DNA from: Chrysomallon squamiferum | Lineage: Eukaryota > Mollusca > Gastropoda > Neomphalida > Peltospiridae | Reading direction: 5' to 3' | DNA length: 32,500 bases | NCBI GenBank assembly: GCA_012295275.1 | Contig: CM022666.1 | Coordinates: 1,778,616-1,811,115, forward strand | In this document: positions 21,582 through 32,250 of the stretch, in pieces | Numbering within the stretch: the first letter of the stretch is position 1 | Layout: each line of letters opens with the position of its first letter | Notes under the pieces: model-generated | What the model saw: only the letters and a program-made list of their open reading frames with translations | Database searches by the model: none | What the model was told of the DNA's origin: nothing | Made by a program: the position numbers and the translations under genes

Positions 21582-22508
21582 CCACTGGTTTCATTGTCGT
21601 AGTTGGTGACGTTGTCGGTGACGTTGTCGGTGACGTTGTTGGTGATGTTGTTGGAGATGTCGTTGGTGATGTTGTTGGAGATGTCGTTGGAGATGTTGTC
21701 GGTGACGTTGTTGGCGATGTTGTTGGTGATGTTGTTGGAGATGTCGTTGGTGATGTTGGTGGTGATGTAGGAGAAGTTGTCGGTGACGTTGTTGGTGATG
21801 TTGTCGGTGACGTTGTTGGAGATGTTGGTGACGTTGTTGGTGATGTTGTTGGAGATGTTGTTGGAGATGTCGTTGGTGATGTTGTAGGAGAAGTTGGAGA
21901 TGTTGTGGGAGAAGTTGTCGGTGACGTTGTTGGTGATGTGGGTGACGTTGTCGGTGATGTTGTAGGAGAAGTTGGTGATGTTGTGGATGAAGTTGGAGAT
22001 GTTGTGGGAGAAGTTGTTGGTGACGTTGTTGGTGATGTTGTGGGTGACGTTGTCGGTGATGTTGTAGGAGAAGTTGGAGATGTCGTGGGAGAAGTTGGAG
22101 ACGTTGTTGGAGATGTTGTAGGAGAAGTTGTTGGTGACGTTGTTGGTGACGTTGTTGGTGATGTTGTCGGTGACGTTGTTGGTGACGTTGTTGGTGATGT
22201 TGTCGGTGACGTTGTTGGTGACGTTGTTGGTGATGTTGTCGGTGACGTTGTTGGTGACGTTGTTGGAGACGTTGTAGGAGACGTTGTTGGTGATGTTGTC
22301 GGTGACGTTGTTGGTGACGTTGTTGGTGATGTTGTCGGTGACGTTGTTGGTGACGTTGTTGGAGACGTAGGAGACGTTGTTGGTGATGTTGTCGGTGACG
22401 TTGTTGGAGACGTTGTTGGTGACGTTGTATGAGACATTGTTGGAGTAGATAGTAGGATTGCTGATGAAGTGTCTGCTGAAATTGGATTCAGTGACGTTGC
22501 TGTTTGCT
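21582..22508 (-). CDS. Large gene, exon 5: TTSP tandem-repeat mucin region
   Basis: The acceptor AATATTGCAG ends at 22509, the donor is GTGG/GTGAGT, and the exon is exactly 309 codons, phase 1-1. After a non-repetitive Ser/Thr-rich lead (QTATSLNPISADTSSA) come about 70 units of Thr-Thr-Ser-Pro, with occasional Thr-Ser-Pro and one Pro-Pro variant, ending TTMKPV. Such sequence is densely O-glycosylated and extended in mucins. The 12 bp DNA unit varies mostly at silent positions (GAC/GAT, GTT/GTC on the plus strand), so the peptide is conserved more strictly than the DNA. Confidence 0.88.
21600..22437 (-). repeat. 12 bp minisatellite encoding TTSP
   Basis: About 70 tandem 12 bp units (plus strand GTTGTTGGTGAC and close variants), with occasional 9 bp units that keep the frame. 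Longer blocks of three or four units recur, for example near 22135-22260. The antisense frame is also open (VGDV repeats) but has no independent support. Confidence 0.93.
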
Positions 22509-22767
22509 CTGCAATATTAAAGAATAAAAAATGTTTTACTTTATTAAATACATTTTATTTTATTAAATATGTCTTTTAATTTATTAAACCCGTCTTAATT
22601 CGTTAAGATATATTTAAATGTATTAGACATACTTGAATTAACATACATGTATACATACATATATACACATCTACACACATACATACAAACGCAAACATAG
22701 AAAATATATATATATATATATATCGTTTTATTCCAAGTCATACATAAAAATAATTAATGAACTATAC
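22509..22767 (-). other. Intron 4 of the large gene
   Basis: About 260 bases, A/T-rich, with TTTATTAAAT words at 22540-22600 and AT/ACAT repeats at 22640-22722. No gene content was seen. Confidence 0.65.
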
Positions 22768-22824
22768 CTGTTGAAATGGAAGTCATATTTTCACCTTTTA
22801 ACCCGTAATGTTCAGTATCTGAAA
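22768..22824 (-). CDS. Large gene, exon 4: mini-exon
   Basis: Nineteen codons (reads TEHYGLKGENMTSIST; ENMT is a potential N-glycosylation site), phase 1-1, with donor CAACAG/GTATAG. Two acceptors are possible six bases apart, TTTAG at 22825 or TTTCAG at 22819. Both keep the frame, so a two-residue difference is expected from alternative use. The T-rich tract upstream is good. Confidence 0.6.
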
Positions 22825-23216
22825 CTAAATAAATAAATAAAATAACAAACAAACAAATAAACAAACAAACAAAACACAAATAAATAAATAAATAAATAAA
22901 TACTACATTAATATTTATTGCCTATTATATTATCTATTTTTATTTTTTTATTTTTTTTATTTTTTTATTTTATTATTACTATTAGTATTCTTCTTCTTTT
23001 TTATTGTTTTTTTCTTTTTTTAAGTCATATTTATTAATGTAATTCTCTTTCTGACTTTATTTATTTAAACCCTTAATTCATCGAACAACATAACATACAG
23101 TCTATACTCACCCTGAACTTTCAACGTAACAAAACATTTAAACAACAAAAATTCAAAGCAACATAGCAAGCAGAGAAGCATAGCGACAACAAACCGGTGT
23201 CGAGGATTTTTCTTAC
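22825..23216 (-). other. Intron 3 of the large gene, with possible exon extension
   Basis: (AAAC/AAAT)n at 22826-22903 and A/T-rich DNA to about 23060. The part next to exon 3 (23112-23216) is open in frame and ends in a second good donor. See the separate entry. Confidence 0.6.
23112..23216 (-). other. In-frame 105-nt alternative extension of exon 3 encoding a hydrophobic helix
   Basis: Past the first donor (ACAG/GTAAGA, 23216-23215) the frame continues for 35 codons to a second donor, TTCAGG/GTGAGT (23111-23110), also phase 1. The added peptide is basic then hydrophobic: KKNPRHR, then VVAMLLCLLCCFEFLLFKCF. If included, it would add a second membrane-like segment in the middle of the protein. 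It could instead be ordinary intron that happens to be open. Confidence 0.45.
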
Positions 23217-26200
23217 CTGTTTCTATAACTAATGATGGCGACAGGTCTGAAATGGAAAATGTTTGCATGGACAATGATTCATGGGCAAGTTCTGAAGATG
23301 CATGAAAAGAGCTTAGTAATTTTGTCTCTAGAGCGAAGACGTCACCTGGTGACGTTTTACTGATGCTGCTGTCCAGAACTGATGGCGTAGGTGTCTCAGA
23401 GATTGCTGTTGCAGACAGCATCGATGACGTCATCCTGTTCAGACTGGACTGCTGTGGTGTGAATATTTCCAAAGTCGCTGTTATCCGATTCGTTGATGCT
23501 ATACTAGATGATATTATCATTTGTTCAGTTGATGTTATACTTGATGATATTATCATTAGTTCAGTTGATGCTATACTAGATGATATTATCATCTGATCAA
23601 TTGATGCTATACTTGATAATATCTTTTGTTCAATTGATGCTATACTAGATGATACTATCATTTGTTCAGATGATGCTATACTAGATGATACTATTATTTG
23701 TTCAGCTGATGCTATACTAGATGATATTATCATTTGTTCAGTTGATGCCATACTAGATGATATTATCATTTGTTCAGTTGATGCTATATTAGATGATATC
23801 ATTTGTTCAGCTGATGCTATACTAGATGATATTATCATTTGATCAGTTGATGCTATACTAGGTGATATTATCATTTGTTCAGTTGATGCTATACTAGATG
23901 ATATTATCATTTGTTCAGTTGATGCCATACTAGATGATATTATCATTTGTTCAGTTGATGCCATACTAGATGATATCATTTGTTCAGCTGATGCTATACT
24001 AGATGATATTATCATTTGATCAGTTGATGCTATACTAGATGATACTAGTATTTGTTCAGCTGATGCTATACTAGATGATATTATCATTTGTTCAGTTGAT
24101 GCTATACTAGATGATATTATCATTTGTTCAGTTGATGCCATACTAGATGATATTATCATTTGTTCAGTTGATGCTATACTAGATGATATCATTTGTTCAG
24201 CTGATGCTATACTAGATGATATCATTTGTTCAGTTGATGCTATACTAGATGATATCATTTGTTCAGCTGATGCTATACTAGATGATATTATCATTTGTTC
24301 AGTTGATGCCATACTAGATGCTATACTTGATAGTATCATTATTTGTTCAGTTGATGCCATACTAGATGCTATACTTGATGGTATTATCATTTCTTCAGTT
24401 GATGATATACTAGATGATATCATTTGTTCAGCTGATGCTATACTAGATGATATTATCATTTCTTCAGTTGATGATATACTAGATGCTATACTTGATAGTA
24501 TCATTATTTGTTCAGTTGATGCTATACTATATGATATTATCATTTGTTCAGTTGATGATATACTAGATGCTATACTTGATGGTATTATCATTTCTTCAGT
24601 TGATGATGTACTAGATGGTTTCATTGTATTTTCTGTTGACTTTAGATCATTAACTAAAACTGGATTTGATGATAAAACAGTCAAGGCACTAGAAGAAGAG
24701 CCTGAACTGGATGTTAACAATGAGAACGCATCCAATGTGGTAAAAACAAGTTGAGGGGTTGTTTCTACAACCGATGTCATAGTTAGAATTATTTGTGATG
24801 TATGTATGGAATGTTCTGGTGCGTGTAATGAAATAGTAACTCTTGCACTGGACCGATCTGATCCTGATCCATCGGTGGACAAAGGCGAAGAATGAACAGT
24901 TGTGTCTTTAGACAGCATCGATGAAAAGTACAGGTCTGTAAATGAACTTGGTATCGAGCTTATTTCTACTATTAACGAAGTTCTGTCTTCCATTGTTGAT
25001 GCAGACAGAAGAGGTATATCAACAGTAGCAACAGTGTGTGGTGTCTCTGTTTCCATACCTGTTGATGCAGACTGTGCACTTGAATCAATGTATACACTAG
25101 AAAATAATAAATCTGACTGCGGTGTTGATGAAGAATCGTCTGAATTGATTATTTCCGATGACTGAAGAACTAACGTTGAGGATAAAGCTGAAACATTTTC
25201 ATTTATTATAAAAGACGATACTTTAGGATCAGGTCCAACAGTGGAAGATAATGATGTATCCGTGGATGATGAATCAGGAGTGTGAAACACAGGTTCAGAT
25301 GCTGACATTGTTGAGGATGATGATGGTAATGATAATGATTGTTGATTCTCATGTATCACTGATGATAATGATAATTCAAATACTGATGATGACTCGAGTG
25401 CTGACCCGGAGGATGATAACTCAACTTGAATGGTCTTGAACTGTGATTCTGTCAAATGATTTCCGAATCTAGACAATGACTCACTTTCTGATATCACAGA
25501 TGAAGTCCAGTCTGACACAGATGAAATAAAACCAAGTTCTGTAACCGTGGAAGTAAACTGCTTTGTGTGAAATTCGGACTGATACGATTTATTTATTTCA
25601 TTAATTGACGATGATTCAAGCCAGAGAGTGAAGGACAACGCTCCATCCTTACCTGCTGACTGTTCTGTTTTGTCTACAACCAATATTTTAGTTGAGGACA
25701 GCTCTGTATCCTGGAGAAGTGAAGAAGAAGATATTTCCACAGATGAAGTCTTCGTTGGTGTTTGAAATGATGCCAGTGTAGAGTATGACGTTGTGAGATC
25801 GGTTTGGACAGAATTCATTTCTGAACTGACCGTCCAAGGCGAGGTATGACTTGCTACAGAACTGAGTAACGAGAGAACGCTTTCAGTGAGAGTTTGAGAA
25901 TCCTGCAGTAAAGAACTGGAGCTTGTATCTGTCAAGGTGGTTATTACCGTAAACCGACTGGGTAAAATAGATACAAACGTACTCTCTTCTTTCAAAGCTG
26001 TACTAGACTTTACTGCCTCGTGTACACTTACTGGGTCACCTATCTCATAAGAAGACTCATACAGGAAATTATCAGATTCGGCTGATAAAAGGTTTATACT
26101 TGAAGATGGTAAAATATCCAGTTGTTCAGAAGACATCGTTTCGAGTGATGTGGACTCGTAAATGGAATACGACAGAAACACGTCTGTCTGTGCCGTGGTT

Positions 26201-28139
26201 TTAACCGAATTCCTTGCTGATGTCCTGGTATCCGTTGAAAATTCGGTTACATTAGGAAACAAGATTCTTGTCGACTCAGATTCCATGGCTGTAGTCGTGA
26301 CTGCTGAAGTTTTCACTGATAATTCGCTAGATTTTACAGATGAAAATATTTCGGTATGTTTTACAGATGAAAATATTTCGGTATGTTTTACAGATGAAAA
26401 TATTTCGGTATGTTTTACAGATGAAAATATTTCGCTAGGTTTTTCTGATGAAAATATTTCGCTAGAACTGGAATCAAGAACGACTGAAGATGTAATTATC
26501 TCTTCATTGAGTATCTGAGTTTTCTCTTCAGTTAAATGCTGCGCTGTTTTCGAATCGAACGGACCTCCCAAAGTAACTGTACTGAGTGAATCAGACGAAT
26601 CTACTGAAATAGTTACTGATTTATCCCAAGAAAGAAAATTACTTACTAAACTGTCAAGTGAATTCAGCTGACTTACAGAAATGTCCTGTGAACTCAAACG
26701 ATTTAGTGAACTCTCTACTGACTTTAACTGATTCAGTGAAGTGTCCAGTGACATCATCTGACTCAAAGAAGTGTCTACTGACATCATCTGACTCAAAGAA
26801 GTGTCTAATGACATCACCTGACTCACTGAAGTGTCTACTGACACCATTTGGTTTACTGAAGTGTCTACTGACATCATTTGACTCAAAGAAGTGTCTAGTG
26901 ACATCATCTGACTCAAAGAAGTGTCTAGTGACATCATCTGATTCAAAGAAGTGTATAGTGACATCATCTGACTCAAAGAAGTGTCTAGTGACATCATCTG
27001 ACTCAAAGAACTGTCTACTGACATCATTTGACTCAAAGAAGTGTCTAATGACATCATCTGACTCAGTGAAGTGTCTTCTGACATCATTTGACTCAAAGAA
27101 GTGTCTAATGACATCATCTGACTCAAAGAAGTGTCTTCTGACATCATTTGATTCAAAGAAGTGTCTAGTGACATCATTTGACTCATAGAAGTGTCTACTG
27201 ACATTATCTGACTCACTGGAGTATTTAGAGAAGCTGTTTGACTTACTAAGTTCCCTAGTTTACTAAACTGAATTGTCCCCGATATCACTGTTTTATACGG
27301 TTCTACTGTAGACATTTCTAACTCTACGGACGTCCTGGATGACTGTAATTGCATTACTGATGAAACCAAAACTCTTGATTTCGAAGACGACGTCGTTGTT
27401 TCATAATAAAATACAGATTGTGAGTTTCCAACTGACGTGACGAATTGGTTTGCTCTGGTAACCGTCTCATCGGGTTTTGTTCTGTAAGAATATAAAGAGA
27501 CTGAGACGCTTTCTTCAGAAACGTACGACATTATTTTAACTGTTTCTGAGAGAGACGATAGCAAAGCTGTTGACTGAACTGAACGAGGTATTATCGTTTC
27601 AAGAGTTTCGGAAAATCGCGAGCTTGAAGACCCAGCAACGTCTACTAAAGAAGATATTAATGTTTCTGTTATTTCTGCTACCGGTGAAGATAATGAAAGA
27701 GAGATGCTTGCTTTGGACTGCGACATATTTTCGTCTTTTACTACTGACGATGACTGTAGCAAAAAGTCATCACTGACTGAGTCCACAGTAAACGCAGTCG
27801 CAGTTTCATCGTCAAATGTTAATGTTTTGTACTTCGATTTCGATGGCAACAAAATCTTTTCGTCCGACGTGTGATAACGTATGGAATCTTTGATCGAGGA
27901 ACTAGGATAGTTCACTAAGCTTAGCGTATTTTGAGACAATGTTTCTGAAACGGGTTTGTTTGAAAAGGAGGAGAGTGTTAAAGATGCTTCACTGATGGAC
28001 AAAGATTTTGACGTCCCTTTCCTGGACGAGTTTTGCCATCTCTTCACAGTCTGCACGTTTAAACTAGAAAACTTTTCGCTGGATTCTCGAATTCTTGATC
28101 CGCGGATTAAATCTGTTCCACCATGGCTCGCTAACTTGG
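23217..28139 (-). CDS. Large gene, exon 3: 4.9 kb Ser-rich repeat stalk
   Basis: The acceptor CCTTATTTTCAG ends at 28140, entry is phase 1 (AK LASHGG), and 1641 codons follow without a stop to donor ACAG/GTAAGA. Composition is dominated by Ser, Thr, Val, Glu, Met and Leu, with almost no Cys or Trp, as in an extended, glycosylated stalk. Three tandem peptide repeats occur in order: a 10-residue SQMMSLDTSL unit (about 20 copies), a 9-residue HTEIFSSVK unit (5 copies) and an 11-12 residue ASTEQMIISSSI unit (about 30 copies). Between them are non-repetitive Ser-rich stretches with SSS and SSV words. Unlike classical mucin the repeats have little Pro. A single very long exon is typical of mucin-like genes. 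It is presumably extracellular, since it follows the type II membrane helix. Confidence 0.88.
23485..24615 (-). repeat. 33-36 bp minisatellite encoding ASTEQMIISSSI
   Basis: About 30 tandem units of 12 codons, with many 11-codon variants lacking one Ile. Ser-Thr-Glu, Ser-Ala-Glu and Ser-Thr-Asp forms alternate. A multi-unit block (ASTDQ, ASAEQ, ASTEQ in that order) occurs more than once, showing higher-order duplication. Confidence 0.92.
26331..26465 (-). repeat. 27 bp minisatellite encoding HTEIFSSVK
   Basis: Five units of nine codons. Three central copies are identical at the DNA level (plus-strand words GATGAAAATATTTCGGTATG), flanked by diverged PSEIFSS copies. Identity of the central copies indicates recent expansion or conversion. 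Confidence 0.92.
26695..27225 (-). repeat. 30 bp minisatellite encoding SQMMSLDTSL
   Basis: About 20 units of ten codons, consensus [SN]-Q-M-M-S-[LVE]-D-T-S-L. They decay toward the lower-coordinate end into forms such as NQLKSVESSL. Met-Met at fixed positions is unusual for a mucin-type stalk. Confidence 0.92.
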
Positions 28140-28473
28140 CTGAAAATAAGGGGAACATAGAACGTGTGTGTTCGTTTTAAAAGATCTTAGCGGAAAAAAC
28201 CAACTCTTTGCTGCCTTCTCATAAACAGGTAGAGCCGCAGATCCACGGATACACAACAGTCAAAAATAGTGCAAAAATGTGTGAAAATGAACATGCAAAC
28301 GAATAAAGAAGATGACGATGTAATGATGATGATGACAATGATATGATGACGAAGATAGAAAGATATAAAGAGTAAGAGTTTATTGCAAAAATAAAGAAAT
28401 AGAACATGAAAGCAATATATACAACAGAAAAGAAGTAAGCAAAGCTAGATTAATATACTACTACTACTACTAC

Positions 28474-28519
<46 letters not shown>

Positions 28520-28708
28520 TTCAGCAATAAAGATTATTTCCACAGCGTATTATGTATATATGACTGGAATCATAATGCACACGTAGTGTCTGGTTTTGAC
28601 AAAATTACAGAAATAATCAGAATTTAAAGTTTGTTGAAATTGTTGAGACTTATTAACCTAAATGTATTTTATTTTATTTTATTAATTAATTTATTTATTT
28701 ATTTTATT

Positions 28709-28755
<47 letters not shown>

Positions 28756-28796
28756 TTTTATCTATATAAGTGTCTGTTTATCTATCTATCTATCTA

Positions 28797-28852
<56 letters not shown>

Positions 28853-29347
28853 ACTGTCTGTCTGTCTGTCTATTTATCTATCTATCTGTCTATCAGTCAG
28901 TCTATCTTTTTTTCTATCATCTTAATCAATAAATCTTCTCACAAATAATTTGATTGTTAAAATGAATAATTCCCGATTTTTGCAGTTCTTTACTATAGTT
29001 CTCACTAAGCAGTTATTTAAAGGGAATTGTCAACTGATCTGGCTCCATCTTTAAGAGTTAATATAACGCTTTCATTGCAATTATTCTTTATTTTCCATAC
29101 ATTATATATTATAACGGTAACCGCCTTCCATGTCGATTATATATAGATATAAATATAGATATCTATTACTTATTATTTAATTTCCAAAAGTAATACTTTT
29201 GTTGTGGAATCTGCTTTATTTCCAATTCTGCGTCTCCAAAATCTACAGGAGACAGATATGTATGTATGACGTATTCCCTTTACATTTCCCGTAGCGCTAC
29301 AGCAAAAAGCTTAGGGTGAATTACACGCTGGTTAAAGTGACTCTTAC
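28140..29347 (-). repeat. Intron 2 of the large gene
   Basis: Unique DNA at 28140-28455. (ACT)n(AAT)n at 28458-28520. (TTTA)n at 28665-28760, then TCTA/TCTG tetranucleotides at about 28775-28900. A/T-rich unique DNA to 29347. No exon with splice support was seen. Confidence 0.7.
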
Positions 29348-29654
29348 CTGTTTTATTCAAAACGCTGTATAGAATAGCTCCAGTCACGCTGGCAAGAACT
29401 GCCAACAAGCCAATCAGCAGAAACACGAGTACCAGAGTATTTCTGCGTCGATTGTTCCCTTTCTCCGGCACTGACGTAATAGTGGAAAACGATTCCGTTC
29501 CGTTGATTCGCTCGATGTAATAAGGGTCAAGGTCATCCGTCTTGTAATGGGAAGAAGCGGAATCTGATTGGCTGAAATCTCCGTGGTAATTCGCTGCGGT
29601 GCTGCCCAACAGGTTTCCGGTATTATGCAATCCCGAGTTGTACCGAAGTGCCGG
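29348..29654 (-). CDS. Large gene, exon 2: cytoplasmic tail and membrane helix
   Basis: The acceptor TTATTTTCCAG ends at 29655 (phase 0 entry), and the donor is AACAG/GTAAGA (phase 1). It encodes 102 residues: PALRYNSGLHNTGN, an acidic Ser/Tyr-rich tail with SDSASSHYKTDDLDPYY, then the basic NNRRRN and a hydrophobic helix LVLVFLLIGLLAVLASVTGA, then YSVLNKTG. Basic residues on the N-terminal side place the tail in the cytoplasm, giving a type II protein. The tail motif and both splice phases are shared with the small gene's exon at 10251-10542. No ITIM or ITAM is apparent. Confidence 0.85.
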
Positions 29655-29660
29655 CTGGAA

Positions 29661-29730
<70 letters not shown>

Positions 29731-30398
29731 ATACAAAAATAAACAAACAAGCAAACAAGCAAACAAATAAATAAATAAATAAAAATAAATAAATAAATAA
29801 ATATTAAAAAGTTATTATAAAACAAAATAAATAAATATATCGACGTTATTTAATTTGCTTACAAAAAACCATTTCATATTAATGACTCAATTAATGCATT
29901 CTTAGCTAATCTTTCAACACATTTTATGGACCGTTTCCTGGTGACAAATCCAATAAAATCTTAATACAAACAGTAGAAGATCTTTGTGTCCATCATTCCT
30001 TACGAAAGTGTGTGTTATCTGACATTCATCAGCTCTGATTAGAATGGAAAATAATCATAAAGTATACCTAATTATCTGATAACAGATAATTGCAAAAAAA
30101 AAAAAAAAATCCAAATTTTTCATTTGTCTTTCGGCTGCAAAAATATTTGTTGAAATGTGGCCTAGATTATTGCTTCCGTTATAAAAGTCGAGCAGAGAAC
30201 CAATAAATATTTTATTACTTTCTTTCCATGAATTAGTTTGACTCAAACAATGTATGTATGACATTATGTAAGAATTTTAACATGGAAAATATTTTACAGG
30301 ATAAGAATCTTAATTTAGATCATCATTATCATCATTCTCTTTATCGTCCTCGTTTTCATCATTATCATCATCACCATCACCATTATGATGATCATCAA

Positions 30399-30461
<63 letters not shown>

Positions 30462-32189
30462 GTAACTGTTTTTGTTGTCGTTTATGAAAACATTCACACT
30501 TTATATCTAGTAGTTATTTCTCTCTCAGTTTATATTTAGATGATTCAGTTCGTTCAGTAAGTTTAGATGTATCATTAGAAAACTTAATAAATTAACTTCA
30601 CTAGACACCTGAGACTGCTTAACTCTATAACCACTAATTAAACTGGCTTCACTAGACACTTGAGCAAGATCCTTCGCTAAATCGCTTAGGTTTAGTAGAC
30701 ACTGTTCGGTAAATAAACTTCACTAGACACTTCAGTAATAAAAAAAAAAAAAAAATGTAATTAAATTAGCTTCTCTAGAAATTCAGTAATTAAATTAGCT
30801 TCAGTAACTAAACTACCTTTGAAATGTCAGTAACAACTAAAGTATCTTCACTAGACACTTCAGTAACTAAATTAGGTTCGCAAAACACTTTAATAACTAA
30901 AATGGTGTCACTAGACAGGTAACTAAATCAGATTACTTCACTAGACAGTTCCGTCGATAGATTTCACTAGAAATCCAGACAGATCGATTTATCGGCCATC
31001 TTGAAAAAAACACGATTCTGCGTTTCTATCATTTTTTTTTTTTTTTTTTTTTAATTTTCATTTACAAACACTAAATTTTAAACTTTAAGTTTATATTATT
31101 TTAATTCCATAGATATGCAGGAATACAAAAACTACCAAAATCATTTTACGCAAAAATTATAATTATATATTATTTAAGATGCCATTTGCAATAAATAAAA
31201 AATATTTAAATACAAAATACTGTTTATGAGAGACAACTAACTATTTGTAACATAAACATTATGGTTATATATATATATATGTATCTTAATTTTCTTTTTT
31301 TTTCTTTATTTATTTATTTTTTTTTTTTATTTATTTTTTTTTTTTTTATATATTTTTTTTTTTTTTTTTTTTTTTTTCTAAGAAATCTTAAAAAAGATAC
31401 ATTTTTTTTACAAATTATAAATAAATATGTGAATTACTTGGAGGTAGGGAGGTTCCTGTCTTGCCAGTGGCTTCAGACGAAGACTTAGATATGATAATGA
31501 GATGATTTGTGTCCTAACAGCAGAAAGTAACAACTGTTTTTTATTTCATAATTATACGTTTCCTGCTATGTCCTCCGAATTGTACTTTTTCATCATCATT
31601 ATCATCGTCATCGTCATCATCATCATCATTATTATTATTATTTATTATTTATTATTATTATTATTTATTTATTTATTATTTATTATTTATTATTATTATT
31701 TATTTATTTATTTTTATTTTTTATTTTTATTTTATTATTATTATTATTATTATTTTATTATTTATTATTATTATTATTATTATTATTGCTATTAAATTTG
31801 TTGATTTTATTGATATTGATACTGTTTTTATTAATGTTATTACTACAACTATTATAATTATAATCATTGTTTAGTTATTGTTGCCATTATTGCTTTTCTT
31901 ATTATTATTATTAATTGTTGTTGTTACTATTTTTAATATATAGATATATAAATTGTTTGCTTTTTATTTCTCTTTTTTATGCTTTGTGAAGAGAATTGTG
32001 GAGAAAAAAGAAAGATAAAGAAATTATTTAAATTATTAACGTAATGAGTGCAGAACACATCATCATACATACGTTTAATAAAAAAATTTTAAATACAACG
32101 AAAAAAACAAATATGCTAAAATTTAATAATATATTCTTTGAAACTGTATTAAAAATTTGTTTCTGGATTCTATTAAAAACCGGACATTT

Positions 32190-32238
<49 letters not shown>

Positions 32239-32250
32239 TTAAAATATTAC
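29655..32250 (-). repeat. Intron 1 of the large gene
   Basis: About 2.6 kb. (AAT)n(AAAT)n at 29662-29805 adjoins the exon 2 acceptor. A/T-rich unique DNA at 29806-30320. ATC/CAT triplets and (ATT)n at 30321-30462. A degenerate CTTCACTAGACAC minisatellite at about 30590-30975. Poly-T at 31031-31051 and 31300-31378. (ATC/ATT/TTTA)n at 31590-31790. Poly-T of about 42 at 32191-32232. No exon was seen. Confidence 0.7.
30590..30975. repeat. Degenerate CTTCACTAGACACTTCAGTAA minisatellite
   Basis: The word CACTAGACA or a close variant recurs at least seven times, joined by TCAGTAACTAAATTAG-type spacers of irregular length (about 20-65 bases). It is A/T-rich and not coding in any frame. Confidence 0.75.

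Noticed and set aside
21560-22432. Plus-strand open frame of VVGDVVGDV repeats
   Set aside because: It is the antisense of the TTSP repeat. The minus frame has matching splice sites and phases on both sides, and the plus frame has none.
23485-24615. CRISPR-like array
   Set aside because: Repeat units are contiguous with no unique spacers and encode an in-frame peptide in a eukaryotic exon.
23363-28180. Several plus-strand open frames inside the large exon
   Set aside because: Shadows of the minus-strand Ser-rich exon; the repeat units leave antisense frames open. No splice signals or domains support them.
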